Part shown: one piece after another, positions 15,346 through 22,601 of the stretch
Position numbering within the stretch: position 1 is the stretch's first letter
Layout: every line of letters begins with the position of its first letter
Origin: Aliishimia ponticola
GTDB lineage: Bacteria > Pseudomonadota > Alphaproteobacteria > Rhodobacterales > Rhodobacteraceae
DNA: 64,000 nt
Reading direction: 5' to 3'
Assembly: GCF_004803475.1 (NCBI RefSeq)
Contig: NZ_SRKY01000006.1
Location: 1 to 64,000, forward strand
Program-made: the position numbers and the translations under genes
Notes under the pieces: model-generated
Databases searched by the model: none
What the model saw: the letters and a program-made list of their open reading frames with translations, nothing else
What the model was told of the DNA's origin: nothing

Positions 15346-17532
15346 ATGATCCAGACTCTTGCCGATGCGCTATCAGAGCGTGGTTACGACACCCTGACCG
15401 CCGTTCAGGAGGCCGTCACCAATCCCGATTTGGAGGCGCAGGATCTTCTTGTGTCCGCGCAGACCGGATCGGGCAAAACGGTGGGGTTCGGCCTTGCCAT
15501 CGCGCCGACCCTTCTGGAAGAGGCAGAGGTTCTGGGCCAACCCGGCGCACCGCTGGCGCTGATCGTCGCGCCGACACGGGAACTGGCATTTCAGGTGATG
15601 CGCGAACTCAGCTGGCTTTATGCCAAGGCGAATGCGCGCGTGACGACCTGCATCGGCGGGATGGATATGCGCGACGAACGGCGCGCGCTGGAACGTGGCG
15701 CGCATATCGTGGTGGGAACACCCGGCCGTCTGCGCGACCACATCCAACGCGGCTCGCTCGACATGAGCGGCTTGCGCGCCATCGTTCTGGACGAAGCGGA
15801 CGAGATGCTGGATCTGGGCTTCCGCGAAGATCTGGAATTCATGCTTGCCGAAGCGCCAGAAGACCGCCGGACGCTGCTGTTCTCGGCCACCGTGCCGCCG
15901 ATGATTGCCAAGCTGGCGCAACAATATCAGCGCGACGCCGTGCGGGTGACGACGCTGACCGGCGAAAGCCAACATGCTGACATCTCATACCAAGCCCTGC
16001 GGGTGGCCCAGCAGGATGCGGAAAACGCGATCATCAACGTGCTGCGTTACCACGATGCGCGCAATGCCATCGTCTTTGCCAACACGCGCGCGATGGTGAA
16101 CCGCCTGACTGCCCGACTGACGAACCGGGGGTTCTCTGTCGTGGCGCTGTCGGGCGAACTCAGCCAGAACGAACGCTCCCACGCGCTGCAAGCCATGCGC
16201 GATGGCCGTGCGCGCGTTTGCGTGGCCACCGATGTGGCAGCGCGGGGCATTGACCTGCCGGGGCTGGAACTGGTGATCCACGCAGAACTGCCGTCCAATT
16301 CCGAAGGGCTGCTGCACCGCTCTGGCCGGACAGGCCGCGCGGGTCAAAAAGGCATTTCCGCCCTGATCGTACCGCCGAAGATCACCAAAAAGGCCGAACG
16401 CCTGCTGAAATTCGCAAAGATCACGGCGGAATGGATGGTCCCCCCCTCGGCCGAAGATATCCTGCGCCAAGACGAAGAGCGGCTGTTGTCTGATCCCGTG
16501 TGGCAGCAAGAGACAACGCCCGAGCAGGAAGAATTCGCGGCGAAGCTGCTGGCGCTGCATGGCCCCGAAAAGATCGCTGCGGCCTATCTTGCCCTACACC
16601 GCGCGCGCCTGTCCGCGCCCGAAGACCTTGCCGATCCCGATACGCGCCCCGAACGCAAAGAGCGTAAGGCCTTTGGCCCCAGCGTATGGTTCGCGCTGTC
16701 CGTTGGCCGCGATGACCGGGCAGAGCCGCGCTGGCTGCTGCCCCTGCTCTGCCGGGCCGGGAATATCGACAAGGACGCCATCGGCGCGATCCGTATCCAG
16801 CAATCGGAAAGCTATGTGGAACTGGCGAAGGCCAGTGTCGCGGGCTTTCTGAGCCAGATCGGAACCGATGGTGTGCTGGAAGACAGCGTGACCGTGCGCC
16901 AACTTGATGGCGCGCCCGATCTTGGCCCGCCCCCTGCAAAGCGTGGTCCGAAACCGCACCGCCCTGACGGGGGCTCTGGCCCGCGCGGGCGGGATCGCCG
17001 CGATGGCCCGGATCACCGTGGCCCCGGCGCTGGTAAGCCCGGTGAGTACAAGCCCCGAGAACACAAACCCCGCGATAAATCCGCGAAACCGTATGCCCCC
17101 AAGGGTCCGGACCGCATGACCAAGGCGGTATCCGATGGGGCCGTGAAGCCGCGCAAAGTGAAATCCGCGCCAAGCGATGCGCCCAAGCGTGCGGACAAAC
17201 CCGCCGCTGGGAAGAAGCCCCCACGCGATGTGCAGGGCAAACCCGCCGGAAAACCGAAGGGAAAGCCTAAGGAAAAAGCCGGTGCCGCCCCCGCGGCCAA
17301 GGGTGACAAGCCGTACAAGAAATTCGACAAACCGGCCCGCAAATCGGAAGGCAAGCCGCCGCGCAAGGGCGATGACAAACCGGCGCGCAAGACGGACAGC
17401 AAGCCTGCCCGCTCCCGCGCCAATGCCTCGGATACGTCGAAGCGGTTCACGCCTCCGGGTGCGGCGGGTCAATCGCGGCCACCACGCCTGCGCAAGGGCG
17501 GCGGCGGTGACGCCCCGCCGCGCCGGAAGTAA
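15346..17532 (+). CDS. DEAD-box RNA helicase with DbpA-type RNA-binding domain and basic tail
   Basis: This 728-residue ATP-dependent RNA helicase has all core motifs: a Q-motif region YDTLTAVQEAV, motif I AQTGSGKT (about residues 38-45), Ia PTRELAFQ, Ib TPGRL, II DEAD, III SAT, V ATDVAARGID and VI HRSGRTGRAG. Residues about 440-515 resemble the DbpA/CsdA RNA-binding domain (WFALSVGRDDRAEPRWLLPLLCRAGNIDKDAIGAIRI). From about residue 525 to the end lies a low-complexity tail dominated by Lys, Pro, Arg and Gly, including repeated KPARK-like units. Such tails bind RNA unspecifically. Likely roles are ribosome assembly or cold adaptation, as for DeaD. It is convergent with the following Usp gene, three bases apart. 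Confidence 0.9.
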   Translation: MIQTLADALSERGYDTLTAVQEAVTNPDLEAQDLLVSAQTGSGKTVGFGLAIAPTLLEEAEVLGQPGAPLALIVAPTRELAFQVMRELSWLYAKANARVTTCIGGMDMRDERRALERGAHIVVGTPGRLRDHIQRGSLDMSGLRAIVLDEADEMLDLGFREDLEFMLAEAPEDRRTLLFSATVPPMIAKLAQQYQRDAVRVTTLTGESQHADISYQALRVAQQDAENAIINVLRYHDARNAIVFANTRAMVNRLTARLTNRGFSVVALSGELSQNERSHALQAMRDGRARVCVATDVAARGIDLPGLELVIHAELPSNSEGLLHRSGRTGRAGQKGISALIVPPKITKKAERLLKFAKITAEWMVPPSAEDILRQDEERLLSDPVWQQETTPEQEEFAAKLLALHGPEKIAAAYLALHRARLSAPEDLADPDTRPERKERKAFGPSVWFALSVGRDDRAEPRWLLPLLCRAGNIDKDAIGAIRIQQSESYVELAKASVAGFLSQIGTDGVLEDSVTVRQLDGAPDLGPPPAKRGPKPHRPDGGSGPRGRDRRDGPDHRGPGAGKPGEYKPREHKPRDKSAKPYAPKGPDRMTKAVSDGAVKPRKVKSAPSDAPKRADKPAAGKKPPRDVQGKPAGKPKGKPKEKAGAAPAAKGDKPYKKFDKPARKSEGKPPRKGDDKPARKTDSKPARSRANASDTSKRFTPPGAAGQSRPPRLRKGGGGDAPPRRK

Positions 17533-17535
17533 CCG

Positions 17536-17964
17536 TCAGAGCCGCAGGACCAGAACCGAGGTCTTGGCATAGCGCGCGACCCGCGCCGCGTTCGGACCGA
17601 TGACCCGGTCAGCGAAATCTGGTTTGTGCGCGCCGACGATGATCAGATCGGCAGAGATTTTCTCTGCCGCCTGCAGCACCTCTTCATAGGCGGTGCCGAT
17701 CGCCACGATGCATTGCACCTGCTTGAAGTCGGGCAAGACCTCTTCGGTCATCTCATGCAACGCCTTGGACGCGGCTTCCGCTGCGCCTTTCATGGTGCCG
17801 TCCTTGAAGAACGACCCCACAAAGGACGACCCGTAATCGGGCAGCACTGTTGCGACGCTCAGACGCGCGTTCTCCATCCGGGCAAGCCGCCCCGCCTCCT
17901 TGAGAATGGCCCTTGCGTCCTTGTCATGGGTCAGATCGACCGCGCAAAGAATACGTTGGGTCAT
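17536..17964 (-). CDS. Universal stress protein coupled to the TRAP transporter (TeaD-like)
   Basis: This 142-residue UspA-family protein starts MTQRILCAVDLTHDKDARAIL and ends with LIIVGAHKPDFADRVIGPNAARVARYAKTSVLVLRL, the nucleotide-binding signature G-2x-G-9x-like. The start at 17964 overlaps the stop of the fused TRAP permease gene in an ATGA arrangement, so it is translated with the transporter. A longer frame to 18093 would run inside the permease gene. In Halomonas the Usp TeaD binds ATP and negatively regulates the TeaABC ectoine TRAP system; the same gene order suggests a similar role here. Confidence 0.88.
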   Translation of the reverse strand: MTQRILCAVDLTHDKDARAILKEAGRLARMENARLSVATVLPDYGSSFVGSFFKDGTMKGAAEAASKALHEMTEEVLPDFKQVQCIVAIGTAYEEVLQAAEKISADLIIVGAHKPDFADRVIGPNAARVARYAKTSVLVLRL

Positions 17965-20549
17965 GCCAGCACCTCCCTTTCCTGACGTCCGCGTTGCAGC
18001 AGATAAACCAGCAGCACCAGCAGCAAGCCGGGGATGTAGAAAATCTCTTTTGGCAGCCGCTGCGTCGGCACATCCAGTTCCACGACCTCCCAATCCCAGT
18101 CGATGCCCAGTTGTTCTGACGGACCACCAAAGGCGATGTTATCGACAAAGATCTTACCGTCTTCCTCGCGGAACTCGATCCCGGCCGCATCTTGCAGGCG
18201 CGTCATTCCATCTGCGCCCGCCGCCCCGACGGGTAGCAGATACTTGGCGTCAATCGGTTCGCCATTCAGGTTTTCGCCCACGAACCGCACACGCAACGAA
18301 GCGTCATCGGGCGCGTCTTCGGCCATCTGGAAGATTTCCGCGCTGGGACGGGTTTCGAATTCCGGCGCGATCTGGTCAAGGAAGAAGCCCGGCCTGAACA
18401 GCACGAAGGCGGCCAGCAGCAGGATCGCACTTTCATACAGGCGCGATTTGACCATGAAGTAGTTCATCGTACCCGCCGCAAACAGAAGCATCGCAATCAG
18501 CGCGACGATGAACACGAACACCGCCTGTACCGGCCCCACATCGATCAGAAGCAGATCGGTGTTGAAGATGAACAGGAACGGCAGCAGCGCGGTACGGATC
18601 GAATAGAAGAACGCCTGAAAGCCGGTCTTGAGCGGATCGCCCTTCGAAATCGCAGCGGCGGCGAAACTTGCCAGGCCGACAGGTGGCGTCACATCCGCCA
18701 TGATCCCGAAATAGAAGACGAACATGTGTACCGCGACCAGCGGCACGATCAGCCCGGCTTGCGCGCCCAGCTCTACCACGACGCCTGCCATCAGCGAGGA
18801 CACGACGATGTAGTTCGCCGTGGTCGGCAGCCCCATGCCCAGCACGATGGAGATCAGCGCGACGAAGAACAGCATCGCCAGCAGGTTGCCGCCCGACAGG
18901 AATTCGACGAACTCGGCCATGACCTGCCCGATCCCGGTCAGCGTCACCGCTCCCACGATCACACCGGCCACGCCCATGGCGGCGGCAAGGCCGATCATGT
19001 TGCGCGCCCCGGCGATCATGCCTTCGGCGATATCGGAAATGCCTTCCTTGATATGGCGCACGACTTCGCCCTGATTGCGGAAGAACGCTTTCAGCGGGTT
19101 TTGCGTGAGCAGGATGAACAGCATCGCAACGGTCGACCAGAAGGCCGAAAGCCCGGGCGATTTGCGTTCGATCATCAGCAGGTACATCAGCAGCAGGATC
19201 GGCATCAGGTAGTGGATGCCGGTCTTGAAAATCTCGCGCACGGGCGGAAGGTGCTGCATGGAATCGAGGCTGGTTTCCAGGTCCGGCCCCTGCGCGGCAA
19301 AGCGCACCGCCGCCAGATAGGCGACCAGCATCAGGGCAAGGATCACATACATCGACGCACCGCCGAAGGTGCCGTAGATCGCATCGACGATCACGCCGGT
19401 CAGGAACAGCAAGCCACCCGCGATCACGATGGAAATCGCGATGATGAAGATCGCGCCAAGCATGAACTTGACCGGGTGCATCCGGCTGGTGCCCGTCATG
19501 CCGGATTTCAGTGCCTCAAGGTGCACGATATAGACCAGCGCGACATAGGAAATCGCGGCTGGCACGATGGCGGTTTTGACGACCTCCACATAGGAGATGC
19601 CGACATATTCGGTCATCAGGAAGGCCACCGCCCCCATGACCGGCGGCGTCAACACACCGTTGATCGACGAAGATACCTCGACCGCGCCCGCCTTGGTGGC
19701 CGGAAAGCCGACCTTTTTCATCAGCGGGATGGTGAAGGTGCCGGTTGTCACCACGTTGGCGATGGACGAGCCGGAGATCAGCCCCGTCGCGGCAGAGGCG
19801 ATCACCGCCGCCTTGGCCGGGCCGCCGCGCAGGTGGCCAAGGGCCGCAAAGGCCAGTTGCAGGAAATAGTTGCCCGCCCCCGCCTGGTTCAGCAAAGCGC
19901 CGAACAGCACGAAGAGGAACACGAACCCGGAGGACACACCCAGCGCCACGCCAAAGACGCCCTCGGTCGTGAGCCACATATGGGACATGGCTTTCTCGAA
20001 GGACGCGCCTTTCCACTGGACGACCTCCGGCAACCATGAGGAGGAGCCGAAGAACACATAGGCCAGGAAGAACAGCGCCACGCCCATCAGCGGGAAGCCA
20101 AGCGATCTGCGCGCCGCTTCCAGCAGCAGGACAAGCCCGATCCCCGCCATGATAAGGTCGGTCGTATTGGGGTTACCGGTGCGGTCCGCGACCCCGCGAT
20201 AATCCCACCAAAGGTAAGACGCGGCGATGGCCGCCACGATGGCGACGATCCAGGTCAGGATCGGAATATGATGCCGGGGCGACGATTTCAGCCCGGGGAA
20301 GGCCAGATAGGCCAGCAGCACCGCGAACCCAAGGTGAATGGACCGCGTCTGCGTGTCGTTCCAGACGAACCCGACGATGAAGGGCAGCGGCGAAGCGATC
20401 CAAAGCTGATAGAGCGCCCAGCAAAGCGGCAGCACCCAAAGCGCCCTGCGCCCGAATTTGTCGTTTGGCATCCGCCCGCCGGTATCGGCGTCGGCTACGA
20501 TATCTTCCAGCGCCGGGTCCATCCCGGTGTCGTTACGCGCGTCAGTCAT
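17961..20549 (-). CDS. Fused TRAP transporter permease (4TM/12TM) with DUF3394 tail
   Basis: This is an 862-residue integral membrane protein combining the small DctQ-like and large DctM-like TRAP subunits. DctM-type blocks are visible, such as GGPAKAAVIASAATGLISGSSIANVVTTGTFTIPLMKKVGF and GMGLPTTANYIVVSSLMAGV. After the membrane part, residues from about 690 form the DUF3394 region, with a soluble stretch (DDASLRVRFVGENLNGEPIDAKYLLPVG) and a final hydrophobic segment. This type pairs with TAXI binding proteins, and such a gene lies immediately upstream. GGGGG lies seven bases before the chosen ATG. It probably imports an organic acid or amino acid derivative. Confidence 0.93.
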   Translation of the reverse strand: MTDARNDTGMDPALEDIVADADTGGRMPNDKFGRRALWVLPLCWALYQLWIASPLPFIVGFVWNDTQTRSIHLGFAVLLAYLAFPGLKSSPRHHIPILTWIVAIVAAIAASYLWWDYRGVADRTGNPNTTDLIMAGIGLVLLLEAARRSLGFPLMGVALFFLAYVFFGSSSWLPEVVQWKGASFEKAMSHMWLTTEGVFGVALGVSSGFVFLFVLFGALLNQAGAGNYFLQLAFAALGHLRGGPAKAAVIASAATGLISGSSIANVVTTGTFTIPLMKKVGFPATKAGAVEVSSSINGVLTPPVMGAVAFLMTEYVGISYVEVVKTAIVPAAISYVALVYIVHLEALKSGMTGTSRMHPVKFMLGAIFIIAISIVIAGGLLFLTGVIVDAIYGTFGGASMYVILALMLVAYLAAVRFAAQGPDLETSLDSMQHLPPVREIFKTGIHYLMPILLLMYLLMIERKSPGLSAFWSTVAMLFILLTQNPLKAFFRNQGEVVRHIKEGISDIAEGMIAGARNMIGLAAAMGVAGVIVGAVTLTGIGQVMAEFVEFLSGGNLLAMLFFVALISIVLGMGLPTTANYIVVSSLMAGVVVELGAQAGLIVPLVAVHMFVFYFGIMADVTPPVGLASFAAAAISKGDPLKTGFQAFFYSIRTALLPFLFIFNTDLLLIDVGPVQAVFVFIVALIAMLLFAAGTMNYFMVKSRLYESAILLLAAFVLFRPGFFLDQIAPEFETRPSAEIFQMAEDAPDDASLRVRFVGENLNGEPIDAKYLLPVGAAGADGMTRLQDAAGIEFREEDGKIFVDNIAFGGPSEQLGIDWDWEVVELDVPTQRLPKEIFYIPGLLLVLLVYLLQRGRQEREVLA

Positions 20550-20611
20550 TCATGCCCCCGTTGGTCCCGGTTGCCAGCGGCACTTCGTGGCACCGCTGGT
20601 CGATTAGCAAA

Positions 20612-20638
20612 GCACGGGGCACGTGTTGCGCCCCGTGC
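20612..20638 (-). terminator. Intercistronic stem-loop between TAXI gene and permease gene
   Basis: GCACGGGGC at 20612-20620 and GCCCCGTGC at 20630-20638 form a perfect 9-bp stem with a nine-base loop, just after the binding-protein stop. Such hairpins commonly raise the level of the binding protein over the permease. Confidence 0.6.
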
Positions 20639-20646
20639 GGCGCGCC

Positions 20647-21615
20647 TTACATGAGGCCCGCTTCCTTGTAGTACTTGACCGCGCCCGGATGCAGCGGAGC
20701 GGACAGACCGTCTTTGACCATCTCTTCTTTCGTCAGGCGACCAAAGGCAGGGTGCAGCTTTTTGAAGTCGTCGAAGTTTTCGAAGACAGCCTTCACCAGA
20801 ACATAGACAACGTCATCCGGCGTGGAGGCATCGGTCACGAAGGTCGCTTTGGGCCCCCAGGACGCAACATCACCGTCATTGCCCGGATACATGCCACCCG
20901 GAATGGTCGCAGCCGCATAAGCCGGGTTCTCTGCCAGAACCTTGTCGGTACCGGAGGTCGTCAGGTCGAGCAGTTTGATATCGCAGGTGGAGGTCGCTTC
21001 CATGGTCGACCCGTTCGGCAGACCCGCCGCCCAAATCGCGGCATCAAGCTTGCCGTCACACAGCGCCGCCGATTGTTCGGAGGATTTCAGCTCTGCCGCC
21101 AGCGAGAAGTCATCGGGCGAAACGCCCGCTGCGCCCATCAGAACGTCCGCCAGAACGCGCGTCCCGGAGCCGGGGTTGCCGATATTGACCCGCTTGCCCT
21201 TCATATCCATCACGGATTCGATGCCGCTATCGGCGCGGACCATCACGTGCATCGGTTCCGGGTGGACGGAGAACACAGCGCGCAGATCGGCATAGGGTTC
21301 GTCGTTTTCAAAAGCGCGGACCCCTTCGATGGCCGCGGATTGCACGTCCGACTGCACAACGCCGAAGTCCAGCTCACCCTCGCGGATGGTGCGGGTGTTA
21401 TAGACCGAACCGCCAGTCGATTCGACGGAACAGCGCGTGTTGTGCTCTTTGCGGTCCTTGTTCACCAGACGGCAGATCGCACCGCCTGTCGGGTAATACA
21501 CCCCGGTGACACCGCCGGTGCCGATCGTGATGAATGTCTGATCCTGCGCTGCCGCGAAGGTGCCCGTGGTCACCAGCGCAGCTGCCGCTGCAGTCAGTTT
21601 GAGTTTTGCAAACAT
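20647..21615 (-). CDS. TAXI-family TRAP transporter substrate-binding protein
   Basis: This 322-residue periplasmic protein has an N-terminal signal peptide, MFAKLKLTAAAAALVTTGTFAAAQ. The mature start FITIGTGGVTGVYYPTGGAICRLVN is the TAXI family hallmark. Cysteines around SVESTGGSVYNTR, together with the segment GDVASWGPKATFVT, support the family. It lies 29 bases behind the RpiR regulator gene and before the fused permease. Family members bind small carboxylates and amino acids such as glutamate. The ligand here is probably the substrate of the divergent enzymes. Confidence 0.92.
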   Translation of the reverse strand: MFAKLKLTAAAAALVTTGTFAAAQDQTFITIGTGGVTGVYYPTGGAICRLVNKDRKEHNTRCSVESTGGSVYNTRTIREGELDFGVVQSDVQSAAIEGVRAFENDEPYADLRAVFSVHPEPMHVMVRADSGIESVMDMKGKRVNIGNPGSGTRVLADVLMGAAGVSPDDFSLAAELKSSEQSAALCDGKLDAAIWAAGLPNGSTMEATSTCDIKLLDLTTSGTDKVLAENPAYAAATIPGGMYPGNDGDVASWGPKATFVTDASTPDDVVYVLVKAVFENFDDFKKLHPAFGRLTKEEMVKDGLSAPLHPGAVKYYKEAGLM

Positions 21616-21644
21616 GTAGATACTCCCTTGTTTTGCAAAAGTTG

Positions 21645-22505
21645 TCAGATCACCCGGCTTTCAGTGAGTTTCCGGGATTGTTCTTCCGTTGCGCGGATCC
21701 GCGCTTCGGCTTCTGGGCCAACACGGGCGACCAGCATCGACATCATAGTTTCGATCAGGGCCAGTGTGGCGACATAGGATGAAAAGAAATTCGCGGTTTC
21801 GGTCGGCAGGACGAAAACATGGTCAGCGTGGTCTAGTCCAGGGCAGGTGTGGCTGTCTGTCAGTACGATGACCTTGAAACCGTTTGAACGCGCGACGTCA
21901 ATCGCACTAAGCGATTGATGCGCATAGGGCGCTTTGGTCAGCACGATAACAGCATCATCTTGTGACATCTGCGCGAAGGACGCTGCAATCGACGCGCCGC
22001 TGCGTCCGGCAACAGACCAGTTCTGCGCGAAATACTGCGCCTGATAGCAAAAGTAATCGACGATTCCCGCCGATCCCAGCGCACCGATCAACAAAACCCG
22101 GCCCGCGTTATGCAGCGTGTCCACCGCGGCCTCAAGCTGCGCGCCCGTCACGTTTTGCTGCAGGAAGGTGATGTTCTGGATGCACATTTTCGACTGCCGT
22201 AGCAGGATGGCATCTGCGCTTTGATCGCCGCGCTGCAACGCCTCTGCCCGTTCGGAAAACGGCAGCAGCTTTTGCCCGACCGCGATCCGACCTGCCTCGC
22301 GCATGGCTTCGTAGTCGTCATAGCCAAGCGCGCGCGCCAGACGCGAGAACGTCGCGGGCGATACCCCACTGGTCTGCGCAACCGCGCGCAAGGACCGGGT
22401 GGCAACATCCACCGGATTGTCCGCCACGAAATCCGCCGCCTTGCGCAACTGGGCGCTGAGGCCGGAATATTCGGCACTGATCCGTTCTACGATTGTGTTC
22501 GCCAC
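21645..22505 (-). CDS. MurR/RpiR-family transcriptional regulator
   Basis: This 286-residue regulator has an N-terminal RpiR helix-turn-helix (about residues 1-75: LRKAADFVADNPVDVATRSLRAVAQTSGVSPATFSRLARALGY). A SIS sugar-isomerase-like domain covers about residues 110-250, with GALGSAGIVDYFCYQAQYF and VLTKAPYAHQSLSAIDVARSNGFKVIVLTDS. The GTG at 22505 with GGGGG about four bases upstream is the better start; the longer ATG frame to 22577 would run through both operator palindromes. It heads the TRAP operon and is divergent from the catabolic enzymes, so it probably controls both. Confidence 0.9.
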   Translation of the reverse strand: MANTIVERISAEYSGLSAQLRKAADFVADNPVDVATRSLRAVAQTSGVSPATFSRLARALGYDDYEAMREAGRIAVGQKLLPFSERAEALQRGDQSADAILLRQSKMCIQNITFLQQNVTGAQLEAAVDTLHNAGRVLLIGALGSAGIVDYFCYQAQYFAQNWSVAGRSGASIAASFAQMSQDDAVIVLTKAPYAHQSLSAIDVARSNGFKVIVLTDSHTCPGLDHADHVFVLPTETANFFSSYVATLALIETMMSMLVARVGPEAEARIRATEEQSRKLTESRVI

Positions 22506-22519
22506 GCAGCCCCCTTGTC

Positions 22520-22536
22520 TGAAACTGAATGTTTCA
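22520..22536. promoter_or_regulatory. TGAAAC palindrome, operator 1 of the RpiR regulator
   Basis: TGAAAC-TGAAT-GTTTCA is a perfect 6-bp inverted repeat with a 5-base spacer, 15 bases upstream of the rpiR start. It has a near-twin 25 bases further on. Confidence 0.7.
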
Positions 22537-22560
22537 AGCGTTTTCCCCATTGTCAAGCTT

Positions 22561-22576
22561 TGAAACAGATGTTTCA
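22561..22576. promoter_or_regulatory. TGAAAC palindrome, operator 2 of the RpiR regulator
   Basis: TGAAAC-AGAT-GTTTCA has the same arms as the site at 22520 with a 4-base spacer. It lies 26 bases upstream of the demethylase gene start, where binding would block its promoter or leader. Confidence 0.7.
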
Positions 22577-22601
22577 TTCATACAACCTTTAGGAGACGAA
22601 C

